From CALZKI01 sp964567585 (GTDB lineage Bacteria > Bacillota > Clostridia > Lachnospirales > Lachnospiraceae), in NCBI GenBank assembly GCA_964567585.1, contig CAZMND010000002.1:1-64000 (forward strand): a stretch of 64,000 nucleotides of DNA. Direction: 5' to 3'. Numbering within the stretch: the stretch's first letter is position 1; each line of letters begins with the position of its first letter. The position numbers and the translations under genes are program-made. The notes under the pieces are model-generated. The model did no database searches. It was not told the origin of the DNA and was given only the letters and a program-made list of their open reading frames with translations. Shown here piece after piece: positions 55,204-64,000 of the stretch.

Positions 55204-55340
55204 AATTATGCGATAAATAAATAAAATTTAACGCAATTTTAAGCTGTCTTTTATATACATATTTTTTTCATTATGATAAAATAATATGTTGTGAAACGAT
55301 GATTTATTCTCCCGGAGAGAAGGTTTTTAGGGGAGAAAAA

Positions 55341-56006
55341 ATGACAAATAAACCTTATGACAAATTTAAAGAGTTGGGCGCATCTGCGCTGTCAAACGAA
55401 GAACTACTGGCTATTATTTTAAGGACAGGCACAAGTAATAAGCCGGCACTTAAAATCGCAGAAGAAATTTTAAACACAAAAGATGCGTATGACGGCAAGT
55501 TAACGGGGCTTTATCACAAATCCTTAAAGCAGCTTATGGAAATAGAAGGAATTGGTGAAGTGAAGGCAATCAAGTTAAAATGTCTTACGGAATTGTCTAT
55601 GCGAATGGCGAAAGAACGGCTTGATAACCGGCTGATTTTTCAAAATCCTGAAGAAATTGCTGCTTACTATATGGAGTCTTTTAGGCATCTGGAGGTGGAA
55701 AAAGTTTTTCTTTTATGCCTTGATAACCAACTAAGGCTCATAAAAGAGTGTGAACTTTCAAAAGGTACAATCAATGCGTCTTTGATTTCACCAAGAGAAA
55801 TTTTTATTGAAGCACTGAATGCAAAAGCTGTACATATTTTGCTTATACACAACCACCCAAGCGGTGATCCGATGCCAAGCCGGGCGGATGTGCAAATTAG
55901 CAAAAAGGTTATGGAGGCCGGTGAAGTGATAGATATCAGACTATTGGATCATATCATTATCGGCGACCATTCTTATGTAAGTTTGAAAGAACAAAAAATA
56001 ATTTAG
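55341..56006 (+). CDS. radC: RadC family JAB/MPN domain protein
   Basis: 221 residues from ATG 55341, chosen for the AGGGGAG site 6 nt upstream; an in-frame ATG at 55299 would add 14 residues. N-terminal helix-hairpin-helix-like region: LGASALSNEELLAIILRTGT and LMEIEGIGEVKAIKL. The C-terminal JAMM metal motif is HNHPSGDPMPSRAD plus the preceding Glu. The family was first linked to DNA repair, but that role is disputed and its biochemical function is not settled. It precedes mreB by 28 bp, as is common in Firmicutes, and may share its transcript. Confidence 0.94.
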   Translation: MTNKPYDKFKELGASALSNEELLAIILRTGTSNKPALKIAEEILNTKDAYDGKLTGLYHKSLKQLMEIEGIGEVKAIKLKCLTELSMRMAKERLDNRLIFQNPEEIAAYYMESFRHLEVEKVFLLCLDNQLRLIKECELSKGTINASLISPREIFIEALNAKAVHILLIHNHPSGDPMPSRADVQISKKVMEAGEVIDIRLLDHIIIGDHSYVSLKEQKII

Positions 56007-56034
56007 ATAAACAAAAGTTGGAAAGGAGTTCATT

Positions 56035-57045
56035 ATGGCAATGAACGCATACGGTATCGATTTAGGTACAAGCACAATTAAAATTTATAGTAAAAACGAT
56101 GACAAATATCTTGTGGAGAAAAATATGATTGCCATCGAAAATAAACGCAATATTTTTGCCTACGGTGACTCGGCTTTTGAAATGTTTGAAAAAGCACCGT
56201 CAAATATCCAGATTTCTTATCCTTTATGCAAAGGTGTTATTGCGGATATCAAAAATATGGAAACATTAATCAAGTTTTTCCTTAGTGATATAAATAACGG
56301 AAGCGTAAAACCGGCTGATTACTATATTGCAGTTCCGACAGATGTTACGGAAGTGGAAAAAAGAGCTTTTTATGATTTGATTAAAGATGCTAATATCAAA
56401 GCAAAAAAAATCATGGTTGTAGAAAAAGCAGTAGCCGATGGTTTTGGTATGGATATTGACGTGAAAAATGCCCAGGGTGTGCTTGTAGTAAACGTAGGTT
56501 ACGAAACAACCGAAATTTCCATCCTTTCATTAGGCGGCATTGTTTTAAGTAAACTTATCAAAGTGGGTGGATATAATTTTGATGAAGCAATTAAGAACGT
56601 TATCAGACGTGAATATGGATTGGTAATCGGTTCGAAAACAGCTGAAAATGTAAAAATTTCATTGATTGATCTTGCAAAAGAAGGAAAACCGGCCACTGTT
56701 TACGGTCGTGATATTGTATCGGGACTTCCTGTGGAAAGAAGTATTCCGACAGATATTTTACAAAATGTTTTGGTAGAACACTTCCGAATGATTATTGATA
56801 ATATCAAGGTTATTTTGGAAAGAACTCCACCTGAATTGGCCGCAGACATTTATCGTCACGGTGTATATTTAACAGGTGGTGCATCCCAGGTAAACAATCT
56901 TGCCCAGCAGCTTAGCAACGGCACGGGATTAAATGTAAATGTGGCAGAAAATCCGACCACAAGTGTTACTATGGGTCTTGCAAAAATAATTAAAAATGAT
57001 GCCTACAAATCTGTGGCATACACAATTGAAGGAATGAGTAAATAA
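56035..57045 (+). CDS. mreB: MreB-family actin-like protein with altered phosphate-2 loop
   Basis: Actin-like filament protein that directs lateral wall synthesis with MreC, MreD, PBP2 and RodA, all encoded next. 336 residues, normal length. Phosphate-1 loop GIDLGTSTIKIY and adenosine motif VYLTGGASQVNNLAQQL are conserved. The phosphate-2 loop, normally 'D-hydrophobic-GGGTTE', reads NVGYETTE (Asn153 to Glu160), so the usual Asp and two glycines are changed. The preceding segment, normally 'IEEPMAAAIG', is VVEKAVADGFG. I infer altered nucleotide handling. The downstream mreC overlaps by 1 bp, so it is the operon's resident MreB-type gene rather than a stray paralog. Confidence 0.9.
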   Translation: MAMNAYGIDLGTSTIKIYSKNDDKYLVEKNMIAIENKRNIFAYGDSAFEMFEKAPSNIQISYPLCKGVIADIKNMETLIKFFLSDINNGSVKPADYYIAVPTDVTEVEKRAFYDLIKDANIKAKKIMVVEKAVADGFGMDIDVKNAQGVLVVNVGYETTEISILSLGGIVLSKLIKVGGYNFDEAIKNVIRREYGLVIGSKTAENVKISLIDLAKEGKPATVYGRDIVSGLPVERSIPTDILQNVLVEHFRMIIDNIKVILERTPPELAADIYRHGVYLTGGASQVNNLAQQLSNGTGLNVNVAENPTTSVTMGLAKIIKNDAYKSVAYTIEGMSK

Positions 57046-57911
57046 TGAGTCCTATTGTAAGAAAAAAAGGTGAAAAATTTAAATTACCTTCCCAATACTG
57101 GTTATTGATATTGACGCTTATCTGTTGTGGACTTGTTATTTTGAGTTTCAATACATCCATCTTTAAAGGACCTCTAAATTTTATAGCAAATTATCTGATT
57201 GTTCCGTTTCAAAATGGTGTAAGTGCCGTAGGAATCCAGATAAAAGAAAAATCCGATGAATTGGTACAAATCAGGGATTTGCTCGAGGAAAATGAACGCC
57301 TGAAAGCACAGGTGGATGAATTGTCGATTCAAAATACGGAATTACAGCAGGATCGTTATGAATTAAACACACTTCGTCAGTTATATGAATTAGATGAACA
57401 GTATGATGAATACGAAAAAACAGGTGCCCGAATCATTGCCAGAGATAGTGGTAACTGGTATCACAGTTTTGTTATTAACAAAGGTACAAGCGATGGAATT
57501 GAAGTAGATATGAATGTAATCGCAGGTAGCGGGCTCGTGGGCCGTGTTACCGAAGTTGGTCCCGACTGGGCAAAAGTACTTTCGATTATTGCGGATAATT
57601 CCAACGTCAGTGCGACTTTGCTTTCTACAGAAGAACATCTTATTGTATCAGGTGATTTGGAACTTTACTCACAGGGTTCTATACGTTTCAGTCAGTTGAT
57701 TGACAGGGAAGAAAAAGTAGCGCACGGCGATAAAATTGTCACAAGTAATATTAGTGATAAGTATTTGCCGGGAATTTTAATCGGTTACATAGAAAGCATA
57801 GACGTGGATTCCAATAATTTAACGAAATCCGGTGAGGTAACACCGGCGGTAGATTTCGGACATTTGGATGAAGTTTTGGTAATTTTAGATAAGAAACAGA
57901 CGATTAATTAA
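57045..57911 (+). CDS. mreC: Rod shape-determining protein MreC
   Basis: 288 residues: a short basic N-tail, one membrane helix (about 17-37), a coiled coil (about 70-115, EENERLKAQVDELSIQNTEL) and an extracellular double beta-barrel with the family's SGLVGRVTEVGPDWAKVLSI and ISDKYLPGILIGYI. It is a scaffold linking cytoplasmic MreB to PBP2/RodA. Its ATG overlaps the mreB stop. Confidence 0.95.
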   Translation: MSPIVRKKGEKFKLPSQYWLLILTLICCGLVILSFNTSIFKGPLNFIANYLIVPFQNGVSAVGIQIKEKSDELVQIRDLLEENERLKAQVDELSIQNTELQQDRYELNTLRQLYELDEQYDEYEKTGARIIARDSGNWYHSFVINKGTSDGIEVDMNVIAGSGLVGRVTEVGPDWAKVLSIIADNSNVSATLLSTEEHLIVSGDLELYSQGSIRFSQLIDREEKVAHGDKIVTSNISDKYLPGILIGYIESIDVDSNNLTKSGEVTPAVDFGHLDEVLVILDKKQTIN

Positions 57912-57935
57912 GATTAGTAAATAGTAGGAGAATGT

Positions 57936-58451
57936 ATGAGACGAACAATTACGGTTGGAATTCTAATTTTTGTTTGTTTTCTTTTGCAGTCCTCTGTTTT
58001 TACAAGGCTGGATTTGGGTGGAATAACACCGAATCTGTTGATTGTTTTGACTGCTTCTTTTGGAGTTATGAGAGGCGAAAAAGAAGGAATGTTTATCGGC
58101 TTTGTTTGCGGACTGCTTATGGACATATTTTTTTCGGAATATATGGGTTTGTATTCACTTGTATATCTGTATATTGGCTTTTTTAACGGTAAATTCAAGA
58201 AAATTTTCTATCCGGATGATATTAAATTGCCGATTACTTTAATTATTTTCAGTGATTTGGTATATGGTCTGGTGTGCTATATTTCGTTTTTGCTTCGCGG
58301 AAAATTCCATTTCGGATACTATTTTTTAAATGTAATACTTCCCGAAATTGTATATACAATCATTATTACAATTGCATTGTATCCGCTTATTCTGATTATT
58401 AACAAAAAGTTGGACAACTACGAGAAAGGTCGGGCAAAGAAATTTGTTTAG
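57936..58451 (+). CDS. mreD: Rod shape-determining protein MreD
   Basis: 171 residues with five to six membrane helices. The N-terminus RRTITVGILIFVCFLLQSSVF and the pattern TPNLLIVLTASFGVMRGEKEGMFIGFVCGLLMD are typical of MreD. It lies between mreC and the PBP2 gene and overlaps the latter by 8 bp. Confidence 0.93.
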   Translation: MRRTITVGILIFVCFLLQSSVFTRLDLGGITPNLLIVLTASFGVMRGEKEGMFIGFVCGLLMDIFFSEYMGLYSLVYLYIGFFNGKFKKIFYPDDIKLPITLIIFSDLVYGLVCYISFLLRGKFHFGYYFLNVILPEIVYTIIITIALYPLILIINKKLDNYEKGRAKKFV

Positions 58452-61311
58452 TAACATAAAAAAATGGTTTGAAGGGTCAGTCAATATCCGAATGAGCATC
58501 ATTTCGATTGTTCTGTGTGTCATTGCCGGGATATTGATTTATAGGGTTTTTTCTCTGCAAATTGTCAGCGGACAGACTTATTTGGATGACTTTCAGTTAA
58601 AAATAGAAAAAGAACGTTCCCTTGCCAGCGCAAGAGGAAATATTTATGACAGAAACGGCAATCTTCTTGCCTATAATGAACTGGCATATTCTGTAACAAT
58701 CGAGGATGTTTATGAATCAGGCAGATATAAAAACCGAAATATAAATAACACTCTGTACACGGTCATTAAAATGATTGAAAAAAATGGCGACAGTGTAATC
58801 AGTGGATATGAAGTAATTCTAAATGACAGCGGCGAATATGAATTTTCCGTTAGCGGTACGAAGTTACTTAGATATCTGGCAGATATTTATGGACATAAGT
58901 CTACGGATAACTTGAAACTGGAAGAGCGAAATGCAACTCCTGATGAGGTTGTTGAGTATTTGTGTTCTACAAAAAAATACGGAATCGGTACATATACAGA
59001 TCCGGAAGATTCAAAATCTTTTGTTCCATGTATGGGCTTTTCAAAAGAAGATATTTTGAAAATTATTACAATACGTGATGCTATGAGTGCAAACAATTAC
59101 CAGAAATACATCCCAACAACCATCGCAACAGATGTAAGCGATGAAACGGTGGCTGTGATTATGGAAAATTTGGATGGACTTGACGGAATAACCATTGCCG
59201 AAGATACGGTAAGACGCTATGTAGAAGGTAAGTATTTCTCGCAAATTATCGGTTATACCGGAAAAGCATCATCAGAAGAACTTGAAGAATTAAAACTGGA
59301 AAATCCTGATTATGCAGCTAATGATATTATCGGTAAAACCGGTATTGAGCAGACTATGGAGACAACTCTTCAGGGTACAAAAGGTTCAGAAACGGTTTAT
59401 GTAGACAATCTGGGCCGTGTTATTGAATCCACAAATTATATTGAACCTATCGCGGGTAACGATGTTTATTTGACAATTGATAAAGATTTACAGATGGCTG
59501 CTTATAATATTTTAGAGCAAAATATTGCAGGTATTCTGGTTTCTAAAATAAGAAACGTAAAAGAGTATGTTCCCGGTGAAAATGCTTCCAGTGCGAATAT
59601 TATTATACCGATATATGATGTTTATTTTGCATTGTTTGATAACAATATTATCAGTCTTTCAGATATGGCTGATGAAAATGCCGGCGAGACAGAAATGCTG
59701 GTGTATGAACGTTTTGGAACCCAGCAGGAAAATGTTCTTGAACGTATTTACGAAGAGATGTATGAGAAAAATACAGTCTATTCAAAATTGACCAAAGAAT
59801 ATAAAAGTTATGAATCGTTTATTGTAGATGATTTACTTACAGATAAAGGAATTCTTGTTAAAGACAATATTGATACGGAAGACGAAACGTATAAAGCCTT
59901 TAATGATGGCACTATCAGTATGTCGGAATATTTGAAATATGTCATTTCTGTCGGTTGGATTGATGTAAGTAAATTGGATGTCACAAGTGAATATGCCGAT
60001 TCGCAGGAAATTTATGATAAATTATCCGACTATATTCAGGAAAATTTAACGAAACAAAAAGATTTTTCCAAATTAATCATTAAATATATGATTAAAGGGG
60101 ATAAAATATCCGGGAAAATGGTATGCAATTTATTATGGGAGCAGGAAATTATATCTGTAAGCGAAGATGAGATGAATGCCTTAAATAATGGCAAAAAAAC
60201 AGCTTATAATTTTATGATTGATCGTATTGTAAATCTGGAGATTACACCCTCGCAACTTGCACTTGATCCTTTTTCAGGTTCCATAGTTGTTACGGATGTG
60301 AATACAGGCGATGTTTTAGCACTTGTTTCTTATCCGAGTTATGATAATAATAAGATGGCCAATGGCGTTGATGCGGAATATTTTTCAGCTATTTTAGCGG
60401 ATAAAACCACACCATTGTATAACTATGCAACGCAGCAGAGAACTGCGCCGGGTTCCACTTATAAAATGGTTTCGGCAACAGCCGCACTTGGAGAAGAGAT
60501 TATCAATACCTCTTCAAAAATTACCTGCTATGGTTTTTATGAAACAGGTGATTCCATTGCAAGATGTTGGATTCATCCGGGAGCACATGGTTCATTAAAT
60601 GTAATCGGTGGTATTCAACATTCGTGTAACGCATTTTTCTATGAAGTCGGACACAAGCTCAGTTTGACGGATAGCATATATGATAGCAGCACAGGACTTG
60701 CTGTACTGGCAAAATATGCTGATATGTATGGTTTGTCAGAAACTTCCGGTGTGGAAATAGAAGAGTATTCGCCTAAGATTTCTGACACTGACCCGATTCG
60801 TTCGGCAATCGGGCAGGGTACGAATAACTTTACGACTGCTCAGCTTGCCAGATATGTAACCACTGTTGCGAACCGTGGCACATGTTATAATTTGACTTTG
60901 ATTGATAAGGTGACAGATTCTAACAATAATCTTCTTTATGACAACGAAGCAACCATCCGTAATACTATGGATGATATCAGTACAAGTACATGGAACGCCA
61001 TTCAGCTTGGTATGAAACGTGTAGTGGAAGGCAAAGCATATTTTAAAGAGCTTGATGTTACAGTAGCCGGAAAAACCGGTACTGCACAGGAAAGTAAATC
61101 CAGAGCCAATCATGCGCTTTTTGTGTGTTTTGCGCCTTATGAAAAACCGGAAGTAGCTATTGCAACAAGAATTGCATTCGGGTATTCTTCTGATTATGCT
61201 GCACAGACGACGAAGGATGTTCTGGCATTCTATTATGGAAAAGATGATAATGAAGATATCGTAACAGGTACAGCTTCCGATATTGAAACAGGAACAGTAT
61301 CAGGTGACTAA
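58444..61311 (+). CDS. mrdA: Penicillin-binding protein 2 (transpeptidase) with large insertion
   Basis: Class B PBP that cross-links peptidoglycan during elongation, partner of RodA. 955 residues from a TTG start that overlaps mreD; the ATG at 58492 is an alternative but falls just before the membrane helix. One membrane helix (about 17-36), a dimerisation domain (RGNIYDRNGNLLAYN) and the transpeptidase motifs: S671-T-Y-K674, SCN in GIQHSCNAFFYEVG, and K877-T-G. Between LTIDKDLQMAAYNILEQ (about 346) and DPFSGSIVVTDVNTG (about 607) there is an extra ~240-residue acidic helical insertion. This makes the protein much longer than the ~600-720 residues usual elsewhere. Confidence 0.93.
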   Translation: MFSNIKKWFEGSVNIRMSIISIVLCVIAGILIYRVFSLQIVSGQTYLDDFQLKIEKERSLASARGNIYDRNGNLLAYNELAYSVTIEDVYESGRYKNRNINNTLYTVIKMIEKNGDSVISGYEVILNDSGEYEFSVSGTKLLRYLADIYGHKSTDNLKLEERNATPDEVVEYLCSTKKYGIGTYTDPEDSKSFVPCMGFSKEDILKIITIRDAMSANNYQKYIPTTIATDVSDETVAVIMENLDGLDGITIAEDTVRRYVEGKYFSQIIGYTGKASSEELEELKLENPDYAANDIIGKTGIEQTMETTLQGTKGSETVYVDNLGRVIESTNYIEPIAGNDVYLTIDKDLQMAAYNILEQNIAGILVSKIRNVKEYVPGENASSANIIIPIYDVYFALFDNNIISLSDMADENAGETEMLVYERFGTQQENVLERIYEEMYEKNTVYSKLTKEYKSYESFIVDDLLTDKGILVKDNIDTEDETYKAFNDGTISMSEYLKYVISVGWIDVSKLDVTSEYADSQEIYDKLSDYIQENLTKQKDFSKLIIKYMIKGDKISGKMVCNLLWEQEIISVSEDEMNALNNGKKTAYNFMIDRIVNLEITPSQLALDPFSGSIVVTDVNTGDVLALVSYPSYDNNKMANGVDAEYFSAILADKTTPLYNYATQQRTAPGSTYKMVSATAALGEEIINTSSKITCYGFYETGDSIARCWIHPGAHGSLNVIGGIQHSCNAFFYEVGHKLSLTDSIYDSSTGLAVLAKYADMYGLSETSGVEIEEYSPKISDTDPIRSAIGQGTNNFTTAQLARYVTTVANRGTCYNLTLIDKVTDSNNNLLYDNEATIRNTMDDISTSTWNAIQLGMKRVVEGKAYFKELDVTVAGKTGTAQESKSRANHALFVCFAPYEKPEVAIATRIAFGYSSDYAAQTTKDVLAFYYGKDDNEDIVTGTASDIETGTVSGD

Positions 61312-61326
61312 AACGGAGATTTTTTT

Positions 61327-62004
61327 ATGAAAAGTTCAATTATTATTAAAAGCTTTCCACATGGTATCAGCTTACATTTACCACAGGAAGAAAGTATGGA
61401 ATTTGTATTGGAAAAAGTGGCATTAAAATTTAAAGAATCCGCCGCATTTTTCAAAGATGCAAAAATGGTATTATCCATTGAAGGCAGACAATTGACACAA
61501 GAAGAAGAACAGGCAGTTATTGATGCAATTGAAGGTAATTCAGATATTAAGATTTTGTGTCTTATCGGAAAAGATGCCGAAACGGAAAATAATATTTTAA
61601 AAGCATTGGAACAGTACGAAAATGTTTCCGGTGACAACCGGGAACAAAATATCGGGCAGTTCTATAAAGGCAGTTTGAAGAGCGGACAGGTTTTGGAAAC
61701 AGATTCCAGTATTGTTATTTTAGGCGATGTAAATCCCGGCGCAAATGTTATATCCAAAAAGGATATTATTATTATAGGCGGGCTTTATGGAAATGCGTAT
61801 GCAGGCGGGAGTGGTGAAGAAGGACATTATATTATTGCACTGGATATTTCGGCAGAATGCATTAAGGTTGATAATCATCGCAGTAAGCCTCAAAAAACAT
61901 CGAAATGGCCTATTAGGCCAAAGTATCAGCCAAAGATTGCGCATGTAGTAAATGACAATTTGGTTATAGAAACTATTTCAAAAGATTTTACAAGCAAATT
62001 GTAA
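61327..62004 (+). CDS. minC: Septum site-determining protein MinC
   Basis: FtsZ-assembly inhibitor that keeps division at mid-cell. 225 residues. The N-terminal domain has IIKSFPHGISLHLP and the C-terminal beta-helix domain has QFYKGSLKSGQVLETDSSIVILGDVNPGA, IIIGGLYGNAYAG and the family's IKPxYQPKIA-like end. It is 15 bp after the PBP2 gene. Confidence 0.93.
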   Translation: MKSSIIIKSFPHGISLHLPQEESMEFVLEKVALKFKESAAFFKDAKMVLSIEGRQLTQEEEQAVIDAIEGNSDIKILCLIGKDAETENNILKALEQYENVSGDNREQNIGQFYKGSLKSGQVLETDSSIVILGDVNPGANVISKKDIIIIGGLYGNAYAGGSGEEGHYIIALDISAECIKVDNHRSKPQKTSKWPIRPKYQPKIAHVVNDNLVIETISKDFTSKL

Positions 62005-62074
62005 AGAAATAACATAAGATAACTTTTCAATATATACCAAGGATAAATTCACTAAATTTAAGGAGGTATATGAT

Positions 62075-62866
62075 ATGTGTGAAGTTATTGTTGTTACATC
62101 CGGAAAAGGCGGCGTTGGCAAAACCACATCGTCAGCAAATATCGGTACGGGACTTGCCGCTACCGGAAAAAGGGTCGTTTTAATTGATACGGATATAGGC
62201 CTTAGAAACCTTGATGTTGTTATGGGGCTCGAAAACCGTATTGTTTACAATCTGGTTGACGTGATTGAAGGCAACTGCCGGATAAAACAGGCACTAATCA
62301 GGGATAGACGTTATCCAAGTCTTTATTTATTACCATCAGCTCAGACAAAGGATAAATCGTCCGTCACACCGGAACAAATGATAAAAATGATAGACCACTT
62401 GCGCAGTCAGTTTGATTACATTATTTTGGACTGTCCCGCAGGAATTGAACAGGGATTTCAGAACGCAGTAGCAGGCGCCGATAGGGCATTTGTTGTTACA
62501 ACACCTGAAGTATCGGCTATTCGAGATGCCGACAGAATTATTGGACTTTTGGAGGCGTATGAATTTACACAGATACATTTGATTATCAATCGTCTTCGCT
62601 ACGATATGGTGAAAAGAGGAGATATGATGTCTTCGTCGGATGTTGTAGATATTTTGTCCATACCGCTTCTCGGAATCGTACCGGATGATGAAAATGTTGT
62701 AGTATCCACTAATCAGGGAGAGCCTCTTGTTGGAAGCAGCACCATGGCCGGAAAGGCCTATGAAAATATATGCAGAAGAATTTTGAATGAAGAAGTTCCG
62801 TTTATGAACTTTGAACACGGATTTTCTTTTTGGACAAAATTAAGCGGCATATTTCATAGAGTCTAA
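62075..62866 (+). CDS. minD: Septum site-determining ATPase MinD
   Basis: Membrane-associated ParA-like ATPase that recruits MinC. 263 residues. The deviant Walker A SGKGGVGKTTSSANIG is followed by the switch region DTDIGLRNLDVVMGLENR and DCPAGIEQGFQNAV. The C-terminal tail, about residues 247-263 (with FSFWTKLSGIFHRV), is amphipathic and should act as the membrane-targeting helix. A strong AAGGAGG site precedes the ATG. Confidence 0.97.
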   Translation: MCEVIVVTSGKGGVGKTTSSANIGTGLAATGKRVVLIDTDIGLRNLDVVMGLENRIVYNLVDVIEGNCRIKQALIRDRRYPSLYLLPSAQTKDKSSVTPEQMIKMIDHLRSQFDYIILDCPAGIEQGFQNAVAGADRAFVVTTPEVSAIRDADRIIGLLEAYEFTQIHLIINRLRYDMVKRGDMMSSSDVVDILSIPLLGIVPDDENVVVSTNQGEPLVGSSTMAGKAYENICRRILNEEVPFMNFEHGFSFWTKLSGIFHRV

Positions 62867-62885
62867 AGGAAAGGGTGTGAAAAAT

Positions 62886-63143
62886 ATGAAATTTTATAGA
62901 TTTTTTTACAAAAGGCATTCGAAAACAACGGCAAAAGACAGACTTCGGGTATTGCTGATTTCTGATAGGATAAATTGTTCGCAGGAAACACTGGAACTTA
63001 TGAAAAAGGATATTGCAAAGGTGATTTCGCAGTATATGAAAATTGACGTCAGTAAGATGGATGTGCAAATCAAGCAGGACGTTCAGGGAAAACGAAATGC
63101 ATCCTTAAATGCAACTATTCCGATTTTAGATTTATATAAATAA
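62886..63143 (+). CDS. minE: Cell division topological specificity factor MinE
   Basis: 85 residues from ATG 62886. A GTG at 62877 is in frame but sits on the ribosome site AAAGGAAAGGG, so ATG is preferred. Pattern: TTAKDRLRVLLISDR (MinD-binding region), then the topological specificity domain ELMKKDIAKVISQYMKID. Its presence means a Min system with MinE rather than only DivIVA/MinJ. Confidence 0.92.
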   Translation: MKFYRFFYKRHSKTTAKDRLRVLLISDRINCSQETLELMKKDIAKVISQYMKIDVSKMDVQIKQDVQGKRNASLNATIPILDLYK

Positions 63144-63155
63144 CTTGGAGAAAAA

Positions 63156-64000
63156 ATGTTACGACAGTACCATATAAAAAATTATGATTTTAAGTTAATA
63201 TTATTAGTAGTAGCACTTACGGTCGTCGGAATTGTAACAATCGGAAGCGCCAACAGCGAGTTCCAGGACAAGCAGATAATGGGGCTTTTTATGGGGCTTT
63301 TCGTTATGGTTGTGGTTTCGCTGATTGATTATTCGTTTATTTTACGTTTCTCATGGGTAATATACGGATTAAATCTTTTGTTACTCATTTTGGTAACTAC
63401 AAGCCTTGGAGAAACTACGAATAATTCACAACGATGGGTCAGTATTTTCGGCATACGTTTTCAGCCTTCAGAGCTGACGAAAATATTGTTGATTTTATTC
63501 TTTGCCCAGTTTATTATGTTACATAAGGAACATATTAGTAAGCTAAAGTATATCATTTTATCCGTTATACTTTTGGCACCACCGTTATTTTTGGTCTTAG
63601 AGCAACCGGACTTATCTACAAGTATTGTAATTGCAGTAGTATTTTGCGTTTTAATGTTTGTAGGCGGACTTGATAAACGAATTGTTATAGGGATTGTATC
63701 AGTTCTTGTTCCGGCAGTAATTATTTTTTTTATGCTGATTGTGCAAGAAGACCAAAATCTGGTCCAAGACTACCAAAGACTTCGTATTATGGCGTGGCTT
63801 TATCCGGATGAATATTCTACATCTACAGCATATCAACAGCTGAATTCCATTATGGCAATTGGTTCAGGAATGTTGTTTGGAAAAGGATATAAAAATAACG
63901 AAATTACATCCGTAAAAAATGGTAATTTCATTTCAGAACCACAGACTGACTTTATTTTTGCAATTGTAGGTGAAGAATTTGGGTTTATAGGTACATGTGG
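63156..64000 (+). CDS. rodA: RodA/FtsW/SpoVE family glycosyltransferase, 3' truncated by window edge
   Basis: SEDS-family peptidoglycan polymerase that works with PBP2. The frame from ATG 63156 (GGAG site 8 nt upstream) stays open to the window end, giving 281 residues. Family features: several membrane helices, SQRWVSIFGIRFQPSELTK, LEQPDLSTSIVI with the conserved Asp region, and EPQTDFIFAIVGEEFGFIG. Its place after mreBCD-PBP2-minCDE supports RodA over FtsW or SpoVE. Confidence 0.93.
   Translation, partial: MLRQYHIKNYDFKLILLVVALTVVGIVTIGSANSEFQDKQIMGLFMGLFVMVVVSLIDYSFILRFSWVIYGLNLLLLILVTTSLGETTNNSQRWVSIFGIRFQPSELTKILLILFFAQFIMLHKEHISKLKYIILSVILLAPPLFLVLEQPDLSTSIVIAVVFCVLMFVGGLDKRIVIGIVSVLVPAVIIFFMLIVQEDQNLVQDYQRLRIMAWLYPDEYSTSTAYQQLNSIMAIGSGMLFGKGYKNNEITSVKNGNFISEPQTDFIFAIVGEEFGFIGTC

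Noticed and set aside
62877..62885. GTG start of minE at 62877.
   Set aside because: It lies directly against the ribosome-binding site. ATG 62886 has proper spacing and gives the typical MinE N-terminus.

Overview
All convincing genes in this 64 kb window are on the + strand of an AT-rich chromosome. Gene content and order fit a spore-forming Clostridia member, most likely Lachnospiraceae: yqfC-yqfD-phoH-HD-ybeY, miaB/mutS/mutL/miaA, and mreBCD-PBP2-minCDE-rodA. An LTA-synthase-type sulfatase and proteins anchored by an uncleaved N-terminal helix fit a single-membrane Gram-positive cell. No phage, IS element, CRISPR array, tRNA or rRNA was seen. No gene-free stretch exceeds 300 bases.

Layout: (1) 1-2570, the end of glutamate synthase small subunit, a zinc-ribbon membrane protein and rlmH, closed by a strong terminator. 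(2) 2592-27241, a single ~24.5 kb operon that is the remarkable part. A promoter with extended -10 precedes eleven tightly packed genes: a 2101-aa surface protein, a 527-aa surface protein, F-type ATPase-like c, b/delta-like, alpha, gamma, beta and epsilon subunits, a 5-helix membrane protein, a 249-aa membrane-anchored protein and a 3476-aa surface protein. (3) 27359-29785, an LTA synthase-like enzyme and a small Cys-rich protein. (4) 29818-37656, pyrimidine-nucleoside phosphorylase, the yqfC-to-ybeY sporulation/RNA-processing block, a flippase-like protein and a BofC-like anchored protein. (5) 37699-46504, two flavoproteins, proline synthesis genes with DUF896 and folate cyclo-ligase, ptsI and miaB. 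(6) 46630-56006, a SulP transporter, mutS, mutL, miaA, a methionine gamma-lyase-like enzyme and radC. (7) 56035-64000, the cell-shape and division operon, with rodA running off the edge.

The candidate undescribed system is region 2. The F1 part looks able to hydrolyse ATP: the beta-like subunit has its P-loop Lys155/Thr156 and catalytic Glu181, and the alpha-like subunit has a P-loop and the arginine finger. The c-like subunit aligns without gaps to normal c subunits from its polar loop through helix 2, but has Thr60 where the essential ion-binding Glu/Asp should be, and no other acidic residue lies in its helices. No a subunit is recognisable. The complex therefore should not make ATP from an ion gradient. 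Four co-encoded proteins appear to share one plan: basic N-tail, signal-anchor helix and a ~200-residue beta-rich extracellular head. In three of them a low-complexity rod follows at about the same distance from the membrane (collagen-like Gly-X-Y, Gly-Gly-X, or Pro/acidic), and then long Fn3-like or GLUG beta-helix extensions. My inference is an ATP-driven rotary or conformational machine coupled to long extracellular fibres. Its logic recalls the F1-like ATPase clusters of mycoplasmas, but it keeps gamma, epsilon and c-like parts. What it moves is unknown.

Outside that operon, two conserved neighbourhood members look catalytically altered: the PgpH-like HD protein has lost its HD residues and its large extracellular domain, and the MreB-family protein has a changed phosphate-2 loop.
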